From: Candidatus Manganitrophus morganii
GTDB taxonomy: Bacteria; Nitrospirota; Nitrospiria; SBBL01; Manganitrophaceae
Assembly (NCBI GenBank): GCA_021651055.1
Contig: JAJHOH010000001.1
Coordinates: 1-64,000, forward strand
DNA length: 64,000 bases
Reading direction: 5' to 3'
Shown: piece by piece, positions 46,716-56,369 of the stretch
How positions within the stretch are numbered: position 1 is the first letter of the stretch
How the letters are laid out: each line of letters starts with the position of its first letter
The notes under the pieces: model-generated
Told to the model about the DNA's origin: nothing
Seen by the model: the letters and a program-made list of their open reading frames with translations, nothing else
The model's database searches: none
Made by a program: the position numbers and the translations under genes

Positions 46716-48688
46716 GGTATTTTGTCATCACTCTTTTTTTGCTTTTCACCGCGCAGCCCTCCATCTCGGCTGAAATCCCATCCGCATGGCCTCTTCATCA
46801 AGAGATCGATGTTGAGAAACCGGGACTCATACGGCACCCCCTCCCTTATGAGACCATCGATCAGGCCCACGCCACGCTACGGGACCTTCGTCTCTTTGAC
46901 ACACACGGCAAGGAGCAGGCCTATCTTTTGGAATATCCTGTTCGGGAAAATCAGCAGACGACTCCTGCGAAGCAGTTGGAAATCACTGTCCAGAAGGATC
47001 GTACCCTTTTGGCAGTTATCACCGGATCAACCGATCCGATCGAAGCGGTTGTACTCGAAACACCCGCATCTGAATTTCTGAAAGCCGTCACGGTGGAGGG
47101 ATCAAAAGATCAAAAACAATGGAGGCCCCTTGCAATCAACAGGCCGGTCTTTCGTCAGCCAAATGGTGCAGCGCAGTTAAAAATTGACTTTGGTTCGATA
47201 CCATTTCCTTACCTTCGAATTATCCTTGATGATGATCGTACCCCACCCATCCCGATCACCGGTGTCCGGATCCAGAAAACTGCCGCGGCGCCTCCCGCCA
47301 CGGATCCGATCGACCTCAATTTGATCGAACGGATCGATGCGGCTGGTGAGACATATCTAAGGATCGCGCTTCCTTCTCGAAACGTCACCCTCTCAGAAAT
47401 CGAGCTAATAACGGAAGAGGCCCTCTTCACTCGGCCCGCCCGGCTGACTCTCAGCAAATATATGAATGGTGAAATTCAGGAAGAGCGTCTCGCGGAGGGA
47501 ACCTTTTATCGGATTGCTCCGGAGGGGAAAATTATTCACGCTAACGAGCGGCTATCGGTCGGTAAAATTGTACAAACTAGGGAGCTGACGTTAGTCATCT
47601 CGAATGGAGATGCTCCCCCGCTTCGAATCAAAAAGATTCGGGCACATCTTCTTCCGGTTTACCTTATCTTCCATGCTCAAAACGCAGGGAGCTACCACCT
47701 TGCCTTCGGACATCTGGAAGCAAGAGCGCCGCGGTATGATCTCTCAAGCATGCGAGAGACGATCACTCGGACGGATGCTGTTTCGGCCCGCATCGGACCG
47801 ATCCAATCGAACCCCACCTTTATTCGGCCTGAGCCGCTCCCGATGCTCCCGGATCGAGCGGGCCCGATTGATTTGACCCCCTATCGATACCGGGCACGTC
47901 TTCGACCCTCTGCTGATGGAATCCAGGAGTTAGAACCAGGACTGCATGTCTTGTCGCAGACCGCTCCTTCTGGATCGGATTGGCGCATTGTTGCGGGAGG
48001 AAATCAGGTTCCTTACGTCATTGAACGGAGAGGACCATTGAGGAGTTTTTCCCCTTCTGTCATACATCTTGGTTCCGACCCGAAAAAACGGATTGACCGC
48101 TGGGAGTTATTGCTTCCATATTCTAACCTCCCGCTGACTTCTCTGAGTTGTACGGTGATAGAGCAGCTCTTCGAGAGATCGGTACAATTGTATGAAGAAA
48201 GGGAGGACGAACGAGGAGCGATTTCCCGCCGGCTGTTGGGACGCGGCCTTTGGCGGAGGATACCCGAGCAGGAATCAGCCCAGCTCTTTATTTCAATCCA
48301 AGAGAGACCACAAACTACAAAGCTTATTTTAGAGGTCGACGACGGAGATAATTCTCCGCTTCGGCTCGAAACGTTTCAAATCCATTATCAGGCACCCCGT
48401 TTACTCTTCAAAGGATCCATCAATGAATCGCTTTGGTTTTATTATGGAAATCCAAAGACGACTCCTCCGAAATATGACATTTCGCTAATTGCCGATGCGC
48501 TTCTCTCTGCTGAAAGATCTTCAGCCACTCTGGACCAAGAAGAATCTCTGAAGACCGGCCCCTCTCGGATTTTCTTACGCCTAACGGGACCGGGCCGTCT
48601 GATCCTGTGGGCTTCCCTAGGAATCTCCACCGCTGTATTGCTTTTCATCATAAACAAACTACTTCCTCCGACATTTGAAGAGAAATAA
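46712..48688 (+). CDS. DUF3999 exported membrane-anchored protein
   Basis: This 658-residue protein has a signal peptide (VRYFVITLFLLFTAQPSISA), a long beta-rich periplasmic part with repeated discoidin-like stretches (DGDAPPLRIKKIRAHLLPVY, DDGDNSPLRLETFQIHYQAP), and a single C-terminal membrane helix (LILWASLGISTAVLLFI). DUF3999 genes are regularly found beside DUF2339 genes, so the two products likely form a complex in the envelope; the role is unknown. The GTG start overlaps the upstream stop as GTGA, which indicates translational coupling even though the upstream gene carries an in-frame stop. Confidence 0.85.
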   Translation: MRYFVITLFLLFTAQPSISAEIPSAWPLHQEIDVEKPGLIRHPLPYETIDQAHATLRDLRLFDTHGKEQAYLLEYPVRENQQTTPAKQLEITVQKDRTLLAVITGSTDPIEAVVLETPASEFLKAVTVEGSKDQKQWRPLAINRPVFRQPNGAAQLKIDFGSIPFPYLRIILDDDRTPPIPITGVRIQKTAAAPPATDPIDLNLIERIDAAGETYLRIALPSRNVTLSEIELITEEALFTRPARLTLSKYMNGEIQEERLAEGTFYRIAPEGKIIHANERLSVGKIVQTRELTLVISNGDAPPLRIKKIRAHLLPVYLIFHAQNAGSYHLAFGHLEARAPRYDLSSMRETITRTDAVSARIGPIQSNPTFIRPEPLPMLPDRAGPIDLTPYRYRARLRPSADGIQELEPGLHVLSQTAPSGSDWRIVAGGNQVPYVIERRGPLRSFSPSVIHLGSDPKKRIDRWELLLPYSNLPLTSLSCTVIEQLFERSVQLYEEREDERGAISRRLLGRGLWRRIPEQESAQLFISIQERPQTTKLILEVDDGDNSPLRLETFQIHYQAPRLLFKGSINESLWFYYGNPKTTPPKYDISLIADALLSAERSSATLDQEESLKTGPSRIFLRLTGPGRLILWASLGISTAVLLFIINKLLPPTFEEK

Positions 48689-48756
48689 TATAGAGCTTCT
48701 ATATCTCTGGCCAATCTTCGCGAGATAAAAACCAATTTTTACAGGACGAATAAGTT

Positions 48757-48812
48757 CTTCCTGAAACAAGTGAGGGGCGAGATCCATCCTGTATTGGATA
48801 TTTCAAATGGAA
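48757..48812. repeat. Island intergenic repeat, copy 1
   Basis: Shared pattern with 54934-54988: CTTCCTGAAAC, then GCGAG or TCGAG, then ATTGGATATTTCAA.TGGAA. It lies between the DUF3999 and TPR genes. Confidence 0.7.
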
Positions 48813-48941
48813 TTCCTTTCTCAAGGAAAACGCATACCGATATGACTATTTTCTGTTTAGTTTCTCCGCAATTTTCGATATAATCATATCTGACTTCCCG
48901 TAAAACACATAGAACTCCGCTTTAACCAATCGAGCAATCCG

Positions 48942-51812
48942 ATGAAGCGTATTGGAGCAGGCGCACTGGCCGGTTGTTTGGGAGTACTCTTACTTGCCGG
49001 ACTGCTTTGCGCTGAGACCATTCCGAATACGCTTTTTCAAGAAGCATCATCTCTTATCAATTCCGCTCAAAAGATCGAACAGGAGAATTTTTCCGAGGCA
49101 TACCGATTTTACAAGGCAGCCAATGAGAAAATCGAGGAACTCCTCGCAAAACACCCTACCTCCAAGATCGCCTCTCAGTTGATACAGGGGCAGCTTCGGA
49201 TCGGAATTTATTCGTATGACGAGTTGAAAGAAAAAGTTCTCCCCCACGCAAAAAGAAAAGCCGACGCGGAGACTGATCCGATTGAAGCCATCCTTTTATT
49301 GATCGAACGCAAAGCAGATGAAGCCTACCTCCAATACGCTCTAAAGCGGATTATCCGGATCTACAAAAGGCGAGGACAAATGGATAAGGCCCAAGAGATT
49401 GCGCTCACCAGAACGAGCTTGGTCGACAGACCTGGATTTTTGATGGCGCTGGCATTTGATTTTGTCGAGCAGGGCAAAAAGAAAGAAGCATTTGATCTAC
49501 TTGAGAAGGCCATCATTTCACCATCCCGTCCACTAAAAGAGCAATGGGAACGTGAACGATGGGGTTCCACGCTGACAAGGGTCGCGTGGGCATATATCCG
49601 TCTTAAAGAACCCGATCGGGCGAAGGCGTTGCTGGATCAAGCGTCTTCACTGGTTGATTCGCCCTCACTGCTCTCTCAGGTTGCAGCAGGGTATGCCAAT
49701 GTCGGAGAGAGCGAGAAAGCGGAGGCGGCATTTGCCAAAGTGAAAGGAGTAAAAAACATAAACGCCGCTATTGAAGTCGGGGGCAGTCTCGCTCATGCGG
49801 GACGATACGAGGAGGCCCGCAAAATGATCAAGGAAATCGATATTCCCTCCTATCGAATCCACTTTTGGGTTTCGCTCTTCGGTATTGCCACAACCCGCGG
49901 AGAGGAAACGATGGCATCTAGATTTCTCAATGAAGCTTTGGCTGAAGCTCGCCGTGGAGACCGCTCTAAGGATGCAGATGATACAGCGCGAACATGGCTT
50001 CATTTGGCTCGAGCTGCAAGAGAGGTCGGTGAGTTAAATCGGGCGCTTCACTTTTTAAAGCGAGCGGAGCAGTCAATCGATGCTGTCGTGGGAAATCCCT
50101 CTTCACAACGGCAGCTCCTGATTGAATTGGCAGAGGAATATTGGAAATCCGGTAATCCACGACCGATTGACGGCCTTCTTGATCGGGCAAATATAAAGAG
50201 CTCTATCCAGAGCGGAGGATCTAATATAACCCTCGCCGAACTCTATGCCCGCCTTGGAAAGGTCGAACAGGCGCTTCTGATTACTCAGGATTTCAATGGG
50301 GGTGTCGGACAGATCGGTGCGATGATCCAAATCGCAGCAGTCCTCTGGGAGACGGGAAACCGCAGCCAGGCGTTAGCGATCTTAGCGAAAGCGGAGTCAG
50401 ACCTTCAGAAAGCAGATCAAGATGGATTAGAGCGTCACCATGAGTTGGTTCGCCTTGCTTCTCAATACGCCGCCTTCGGCGAAGAGAGCATTGCGGTTAG
50501 AATCTTGAGGGATGCAGAGAAATTGGTTCCGACTCGGGGTAGTACTTTCGGGACGAGTTTTGCTCTCATCGATGTTGCGCAGGGTTATCTCGGAATTCAT
50601 CGTCCGGAGGACGCAGAGCGGATTCTCTCAAAAGCGATAGAGGTAACAAAACAAGCTGTGAGACAATCGGATCGACCTGAAAGGTACGCATATATTGCCT
50701 CCGTTTATACGGAGGGGGGAATGTTTCAGCGTGCTTGGGAAGTAGCCGAGCTGATTGAAGGAAATGAGGCGGAGAAGGCCGACGCCTGGCTTCAGATTGC
50801 AACAAAGCAGCTTGCCGCAAAGCAGACGGCACAGGGGCGGGAGCGTTTATTGAGCGCGATCGCACTTCTCGATAAAAAAGGAATTGGAGAGGATAGTCGG
50901 TTCCACGCCCAAATTGCAGCGGCCTGGATGGCCGCCGGAGAAATCGATAAGGCACTTCGTGCAATTGATTCGCTGGATCGAGTAGTCGGGAAAATAGCAA
51001 CATTGTACCGGCATCTGAGGTCTTATTCGACACAAGATACGCTGCCCTGGCCGGAGGATTCAATCGTAAAGGTAAAATCACGTTTGAAAGAATGGGAGCA
51101 TCAAGCAGTATCCGGAGAGGACTGGGCGAAATTAGCCGCGATTTGGGCGAAAGTCGGAGACCGAAACGAGGTGACCGAAATTTTCTCCCGGGCGGAAAGT
51201 GCAACTTTAAAGGACGTTTCCAAGAGCCGAAACGATTTCGATTCCCTCCGTAACATCGTATTCAACTTAGTCGAATTGGGTTTTCCGGAAAAGGCGGCAT
51301 CGATCGCGGACGAAATTCGAGATCCTTCGCAAAGAATTATTTGCTTATCTATTGTGATATGGACTCTGATAGACCAGAAGAAAACCGATAAAGCCCAATC
51401 TTTACTATCCAAAATGGAAGAGGCCGCCAAAGAAGTCACCGATCCATCTAAGCGATCGAGCGCCCTCTTACTCGTTGCTCGCCATCGGATCGAATTAGGA
51501 GAGCGTGAGGAAGGGTTAAATTTACTAAATCAGTTGGTTGCTTCATCGCATCCGCCAAGGGAGTCTGGAGATGAGATTACGGCTGCCTCAAGCTATCTCA
51601 AGGCCAGAGAGCGCGACAAAGGGATGGATCTATTAGAGCTTGCCTTGCAAAGGGTTCAAGACGAACAACCTGGCTGGGGAAAAGTAATCGACCTTGGGGA
51701 GAGGACCTTTCCCCTCGCTGAAGTAGGCGAGGTCGACGGAAGGGGCCAGCGATTTCTGCACAAAATCTTACAACACGCAGAGGAGATTCCGGTGTACGGG
51801 CCCTCTCGATAA
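48942..51812 (+). CDS. Large exported TPR-like helical-repeat protein
   Basis: This 956-residue protein has a signal peptide (GALAGCLGVLLLAGLLCAET). The rest is helix-turn-helix repeats of about 30-40 residues with patterns such as AGRYEEARKMIKEIDIP, KAEAAFAKVKG, GNRSQALAILAKAESDL and WMAAGEIDKALRAIDSL. They resemble TPR or related alpha-alpha superhelices that serve as protein-binding scaffolds. The protein would lie in the periplasm or outside. It is similar in style to the protein at 58881-60398 (AGDVESALKTAGSI). No catalytic motif is visible and the function is unknown. The downstream HEAT lipoprotein gene follows on the same strand. Confidence 0.82.
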   Translation: MKRIGAGALAGCLGVLLLAGLLCAETIPNTLFQEASSLINSAQKIEQENFSEAYRFYKAANEKIEELLAKHPTSKIASQLIQGQLRIGIYSYDELKEKVLPHAKRKADAETDPIEAILLLIERKADEAYLQYALKRIIRIYKRRGQMDKAQEIALTRTSLVDRPGFLMALAFDFVEQGKKKEAFDLLEKAIISPSRPLKEQWERERWGSTLTRVAWAYIRLKEPDRAKALLDQASSLVDSPSLLSQVAAGYANVGESEKAEAAFAKVKGVKNINAAIEVGGSLAHAGRYEEARKMIKEIDIPSYRIHFWVSLFGIATTRGEETMASRFLNEALAEARRGDRSKDADDTARTWLHLARAAREVGELNRALHFLKRAEQSIDAVVGNPSSQRQLLIELAEEYWKSGNPRPIDGLLDRANIKSSIQSGGSNITLAELYARLGKVEQALLITQDFNGGVGQIGAMIQIAAVLWETGNRSQALAILAKAESDLQKADQDGLERHHELVRLASQYAAFGEESIAVRILRDAEKLVPTRGSTFGTSFALIDVAQGYLGIHRPEDAERILSKAIEVTKQAVRQSDRPERYAYIASVYTEGGMFQRAWEVAELIEGNEAEKADAWLQIATKQLAAKQTAQGRERLLSAIALLDKKGIGEDSRFHAQIAAAWMAAGEIDKALRAIDSLDRVVGKIATLYRHLRSYSTQDTLPWPEDSIVKVKSRLKEWEHQAVSGEDWAKLAAIWAKVGDRNEVTEIFSRAESATLKDVSKSRNDFDSLRNIVFNLVELGFPEKAASIADEIRDPSQRIICLSIVIWTLIDQKKTDKAQSLLSKMEEAAKEVTDPSKRSSALLLVARHRIELGEREEGLNLLNQLVASSHPPRESGDEITAASSYLKARERDKGMDLLELALQRVQDEQPGWGKVIDLGERTFPLAEVGEVDGRGQRFLHKILQHAEEIPVYGPSR

Positions 51813-51945
51813 CGGCTGTTAGATTGACGGTTATCCTGATATGGGTTGCCCCTTCGATGTCTGCCCAAGAGGGTTTTACGATGCGCTGATGCGAGCAGAG
51901 GCGAAATACGATTGGGTTCAGAACACAATTGATGGAATTGATTCA

Positions 51946-53742
51946 ATGAAACGAATACCCCTGTTGGTCCTAACGTCTATCGTGTTCTTCTCATGTGTAC
52001 AAGGGAAAGAGGGCATGAGTTTAGATGGTAAAAATTTTAATCCGAGTGCACCGCATTTGCAAAGACAACGGGCTTACGCGCGCCAGCGCGCCTATCTTGA
52101 ATTATTTAATCGCATGGATTCTCGGATGTTTGAAGCCATTCTCCAAGCCCTACGCGACCCGGATCCATACGTCCGTTACACCGGCGCTTGGGCTTTGAAC
52201 CCAAGCCATATGGACGCTCATTCGGAAATGGGGCCTGAGTTAGATTATAAGGAATGGGTGTTTCCGCTTTCTCCTGAAATATCAAAAGAAATCGTGACGT
52301 CACTGATGGAAGCGTTGCCGGAGACCGATGTGTGGGCGCGAAGGGAGATGCTTATTTCCTTATCAAACCTTCAAAGCTATCAAGTAACGCAGAAGGTTCC
52401 GCTCGATGAAAAGGCTAAACGGCATTTTCTAGATTACATCAAAGATCCCGACCCCATTACTCAGGCCATTTCGGTTAAAGGGCTTCATCTGTGGGCAAAA
52501 GATCCCAGAGTAGAAGAGGTCCTCCGACAGGCTTTATCCGACAAGGCTTGGGATGTTCGATCAGAGGCGTTGCGTTACTTTAAATCCGATTTTCAGGTTT
52601 TGGCTGAAGCTCTAAAAGACAGTGATCCTGGAATCAGGGTTCAAGCGGTCAGGGGACTTTCTTGGCACCATCGAGATAATCCGATGACGATGGACCTGCT
52701 CATTACACAATTGGGTGATATCGACTTTAATGTTATAGAAACCATCTTAATGTCAATCAAAGATCCAAGAGCAGTGAAACCGATCTTGGCGTTGCCGGAG
52801 AATAGATACCCAAATCAACCCGGAGCGATTGAACTCATCACAGGGAAGCCCTTTCAACAGGTAAAAGCAGAATATCAAAACGAGATGAAGGACTTTCATC
52901 TTCCACCGGCCCCTATCCATAAGGGTGATCCCCGCCCTCTCCTTAACCAGCTAAAGGAAGGGGACCGCTTTGAGCGAATTACAGCCGTGCACAACTCCCA
53001 TCGGAGAGGATTTCGGGAAAAAATTCCAGCATTACTTGAGGGGATCCATGGGGATGATCCGCTTGTCAGATATCATTTTATTTCAGAATTGGAGCTTTAT
53101 CTCAGATATTTTATTATTCCCGATGAGAAAGAAGAACCGATTTATAAAAGTTTAGTCAAAGCAACGAAGGACCCAAATCCCCATGTCCGTAGGGAGGCAA
53201 TAAGAATGATCGGCCCTTTTGCGCGCTCTGACGTATACAATACACGCGCGATTGAACTGATCAATCAACTCATTGAAGGAGAGTCCGATCCCTTTCTAAG
53301 ACATGCCAGCATTTCACTGATGGATCAGTATGTCTATAAACCAGGGAATTCAGGGGGACGCTCTGTACCTGTAAAGGACGTGAATCTCATTTATTCAAAA
53401 TTGTTGAACGACGATTTTTCTGAAACGCGCAGGATTGTAGTGGCGAAAATTAATTTAAGCTGTTATCCGGAGGCGGTCGATGCGATGTTGGACGCCTTAA
53501 AAGATCCATTTTCGGACACGCGCAAGAATGCTGCGAATAATCTTAAATTGGGCCTCCTGATTCATCAAATAGATCATACGAAGGTTCAATCCGCCCTAAA
53601 GAAGATCTCTGAAGAGGACCCTTCACGACAGGTCCGGTATTTTGCGGACGCATCCTTCAAGCAGAACCAGCGCTTTCTGGAAGGAAAGGCATCTATTAAT
53701 GATGTGCTAAGCAGTAAGGGCTGCCGCAATGATGAGAAGTAA
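51946..53742 (+). CDS. HEAT-repeat lipoprotein
   Basis: This 598-residue protein has a lipoprotein signal (LLVLTSIVFFSC, lipidation at Cys17). HEAT/PBS-lyase-type repeats follow, with motifs like ALRDPDPYVRYTGAWAL, ALSDKAWDVRSEALRYF, ALKDSDPGIRVQAVRGLSWH, ATKDPNPHVRREAIRMIGPFA and ALKDPFSDTRKNAANNLKLG. These form a curved scaffold for protein contacts. I start at ATG 51946 for the signal peptide; a frame starting 105 bp earlier lacks a sensible leader. The last 14 bases overlap the cytochrome gene, so the two products are probably partners at the membrane. Confidence 0.83.
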   Translation: MKRIPLLVLTSIVFFSCVQGKEGMSLDGKNFNPSAPHLQRQRAYARQRAYLELFNRMDSRMFEAILQALRDPDPYVRYTGAWALNPSHMDAHSEMGPELDYKEWVFPLSPEISKEIVTSLMEALPETDVWARREMLISLSNLQSYQVTQKVPLDEKAKRHFLDYIKDPDPITQAISVKGLHLWAKDPRVEEVLRQALSDKAWDVRSEALRYFKSDFQVLAEALKDSDPGIRVQAVRGLSWHHRDNPMTMDLLITQLGDIDFNVIETILMSIKDPRAVKPILALPENRYPNQPGAIELITGKPFQQVKAEYQNEMKDFHLPPAPIHKGDPRPLLNQLKEGDRFERITAVHNSHRRGFREKIPALLEGIHGDDPLVRYHFISELELYLRYFIIPDEKEEPIYKSLVKATKDPNPHVRREAIRMIGPFARSDVYNTRAIELINQLIEGESDPFLRHASISLMDQYVYKPGNSGGRSVPVKDVNLIYSKLLNDDFSETRRIVVAKINLSCYPEAVDAMLDALKDPFSDTRKNAANNLKLGLLIHQIDHTKVQSALKKISEEDPSRQVRYFADASFKQNQRFLEGKASINDVLSSKGCRNDEK

Positions 53743-54892
53743 AGGCCTTGGCCGATTCATAAAAAGCCTTAACCTCATTTTATGTCTCTTATCCCTGATC
53801 GGGTTATCCGGAGCATCGGATGTCCTCTCCCAACCGGTCCAGGAGGCCCCTTCTTCGGAAGCGGATCTCCGGCAGATTCCCATCGAAAAACTCATACGCC
53901 TTGGACAGAATGTTATCTTTGGTACTGACAATCTAAAAGGGGTATTCGATAAAAGAGAGGCGATTCCGATCGGTCGGGGTCAATGTCCACTCTGTCATAG
54001 CTTTTTCGTAGAACAAAAGGCAGAACGCTGTCCGAACATGATAGCTCTGAGCACACAGCCGCAAAAGCTGCTTCAAGTCAGTATCGAGGAACGATCCCAT
54101 GACCGGATTAAGGACCCTCGGTACGCGGAAGCAAAACAAAATTATGCCCAAGGTGAGCGAAACACCGGTATTGTGCCCCATGCCGAAACAGGCGGTCAGT
54201 ACCTTATTGAATCGCAGTATTGCCCGGATTGTTATGTGGTTGAAGGCTATGGCATAAAGGGAACCAACGATATGGCAAGCCCGATGCCGGCGATCCATTT
54301 TATTCCGATTCTTTTGGAAGACTTTGAAATTGTCGCCGTGACAGCCTATCTACAAGCAATGGATAATCCCACTGACACGTCAAAGGTGACGGCATTAGAT
54401 GACTGGGAAAACTATTTCGGCAAAAAACTCACGATGCTTCCCTCAAGAATTCCCTCTGCACCGACCGAAGCGGAACGGTTAAAAAGAAAGCTAGACAATC
54501 TCGCGCTGAGCGATGATTCGCCCGATGAAATCGTCGAGAAAATGATTTGTTTTGCGTGTCATAAAATTCCGGGCATCGCCATCGCCAAAACCGGAAAACT
54601 CGGCCCCCAGCTCATCATGAAAACGAACGCTGAGATCCGGATCAAATCGGCTGAATATCAGAAGGCTGTTCGAGAAGGAAGAGCGCATGCAATGACACCC
54701 AGAGAGTACGTTATTGAATCAATTGTCGATCCCGGTGCCTTCATCATTCCTGGATTTGTAGATGGAATGGTGAAAGATTATCGCCATAAATTTACTCTTC
54801 AGGCATTGGACACTCTTGTTGATTTTCTTATGACCCAAGGAGATGAAGAAGCGCGAAAAGAGGCCTTAGAGCATCTTTCAAACGAAAACTGA
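53729..54892 (+). CDS. Diheme c-type cytochrome with a third CxxC lacking His
   Basis: This 387-residue protein has a signal peptide (LNLILCLLSLIGLSGASDVLS). Two heme c sites are visible: CPLCH (residues 86-90) and CFACH (274-278). A third pair, CPDCY at 165-169, has Tyr in place of the ligating His, so it cannot be a normal heme site. SQYCPDCYVVEGYGIKGTND follows a conserved-looking pattern. The C-terminal DALVDFLMTQG-type helix (TLQALDTLVDFLMTQGD) resembles cytochrome c class I ends. It is probably a periplasmic electron carrier. The start overlaps the HEAT lipoprotein gene by 14 bp. Confidence 0.85.
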   Translation: MMRSKGLGRFIKSLNLILCLLSLIGLSGASDVLSQPVQEAPSSEADLRQIPIEKLIRLGQNVIFGTDNLKGVFDKREAIPIGRGQCPLCHSFFVEQKAERCPNMIALSTQPQKLLQVSIEERSHDRIKDPRYAEAKQNYAQGERNTGIVPHAETGGQYLIESQYCPDCYVVEGYGIKGTNDMASPMPAIHFIPILLEDFEIVAVTAYLQAMDNPTDTSKVTALDDWENYFGKKLTMLPSRIPSAPTEAERLKRKLDNLALSDDSPDEIVEKMICFACHKIPGIAIAKTGKLGPQLIMKTNAEIRIKSAEYQKAVREGRAHAMTPREYVIESIVDPGAFIIPGFVDGMVKDYRHKFTLQALDTLVDFLMTQGDEEARKEALEHLSNEN

Positions 54893-54933
54893 GGGAACGT
54901 ACTAAACTTCTAATTATTTATCCATCGAGAATA

Positions 54934-54988
54934 CTTCCTGAAACGAATGCACATCGAGCTCTATCCGCATTGGATATTTCAATTGGAA
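54934..54988. repeat. Island intergenic repeat, copy 2
   Basis: This matches copy 1 at 48757-48812 in CTTCCTGAAAC, GAGCTC/GAGATC and ATTGGATATTTCAATTGGAA. It lies just after the cytochrome gene. Shorter pieces of the start (CTTCCTGAA) recur near 56208 and 58634. Confidence 0.7.
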
Positions 54989-54991
54989 GTC

Positions 54992-56113
54992 TTATCTTGC
55001 CTCTAATCTTTTAAGGCGCAACTGCGCGCCGGAGTGCCCCTGCTCGGCGGCCTTCTGAAGCCACTTCAGTGCTTCCGCTTTGTCCTGTTGGACCCCTCTG
55101 CCTTCCTCGTACGCTAGGCCAAGCTCGTATTGGCCGTCATCGAAGCCCTGTTCGGCAGCTTTACGAAACCATCTCAACGCCTCGGCATCATTCTTTTCAA
55201 CACCTTGCCCCTCTACATACAATGCCCCTAGGTTCACCTGGCCTGGTGCGAACCCTTTTTCGGCTCCCCGGCGATACCATCGAGCGGCTTCTTCCACATT
55301 CTTATCAGTCCCGCGGCCCTGTTCATAGAAGAGACCCAAATTAAACTCTGCGGTCTTGTCCCCTTGCTCCGCGGCTTTGCGAATCCACTTAAAGGCTTCC
55401 GCATCGTCTCTCAGGACCGATTCTTCTTCTGCATATAAATTTCCCAAGTTGGATTGCGCGATAGCATTTCCCTGCTCGGCAGCCTTACGGAACCATTCAA
55501 GCGCCCTCGCTTTATCTTGGGTCACTCCGAAACCATTTGAATACATAACACCGATACTGTTCTGTGCTGCGGCGGATCCTTGTTCTGCGGCACGGCGCAG
55601 CCATTTTAAGCCTTCCTCTTTATTCCGTATTTCCGGCTTTCCGAAGATATACATTGTTCCAAGATTGGCCTGCGCTGGTAAAAAACCTTGCTCAGCGGCC
55701 GTGCGATACCACTTGACCGCTTCTTTGTCGTTTTGTAGGACACCCGTTCCGTGCACATACAGACCTGCCAGACCATTTTGCGCCGGCGCATAGCCCTGCT
55801 CCGCGGCTTGCTTATACCATCTAGCAGACTCCGCTTGATCCTTCGCAACGGCGCATCCTTCCAAATACATTTTTCCTAATTCGTATTGCGCCTCGGCATT
55901 GTTCTGGATCGCGCGCTCTCTCAATGCAGTTAGATCTGACTGAACACACTCGGCCTTCTGGTCAATCGATCGAACTATGGATTCTCCACGCTGTTCCCGT
56001 TCAGGAAGGACTTCATGGGGTCTTTGTTGCAATTCGTGTGGTTGTTCATTGGCGGCAGTCGGCAGTGGAAGAAAAAAAAGGAATAAAATAATTATGTACC
56101 AAACGTATTTCAT
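54992..56113 (-). CDS. Exported Sel1-like repeat protein
   Basis: This 373-residue protein has a signal peptide (MKYVWYIIILFLFFLPLPTAA). A charged linker follows, then about nine Sel1 repeats of 36 residues with the pattern AAEQGFAPAQ.NLG.LYV.G.GV..D..EA.KWYRKAAEQG. Sel1 arrays are TPR relatives that bind proteins, often in envelope signalling or cell-contact functions. I start at ATG 56113 (MKYVWYII), since the longer frame adds 15 residues without a signal. It is the only minus-strand gene in this part of the island. The function is unknown. Confidence 0.88.
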   Translation of the reverse strand: MKYVWYIIILFLFFLPLPTAANEQPHELQQRPHEVLPEREQRGESIVRSIDQKAECVQSDLTALRERAIQNNAEAQYELGKMYLEGCAVAKDQAESARWYKQAAEQGYAPAQNGLAGLYVHGTGVLQNDKEAVKWYRTAAEQGFLPAQANLGTMYIFGKPEIRNKEEGLKWLRRAAEQGSAAAQNSIGVMYSNGFGVTQDKARALEWFRKAAEQGNAIAQSNLGNLYAEEESVLRDDAEAFKWIRKAAEQGDKTAEFNLGLFYEQGRGTDKNVEEAARWYRRGAEKGFAPGQVNLGALYVEGQGVEKNDAEALRWFRKAAEQGFDDGQYELGLAYEEGRGVQQDKAEALKWLQKAAEQGHSGAQLRLKRLEAR

Positions 56114-56369
56114 GAAGATTACTCTATGATAAATATCGGAGTTATTCCAGAAGCACATATAGTTATATAAAACGAATAGGACAAGAAATGCAAGTCAATC
56201 GAAGCGGACTGCTTCCTGAAGTCCTCGATCCTTACTTCCTGTATACCTGAGCAGACTACAAACGGCAATTCTCAATTGGGCGTCAAATTTTCACCAAATA
56301 AACTGCTGAAATATAAAAACAATATTGGTATAATATTTCTCACGTTCGGCCAACATAAGAGGACGAAAT

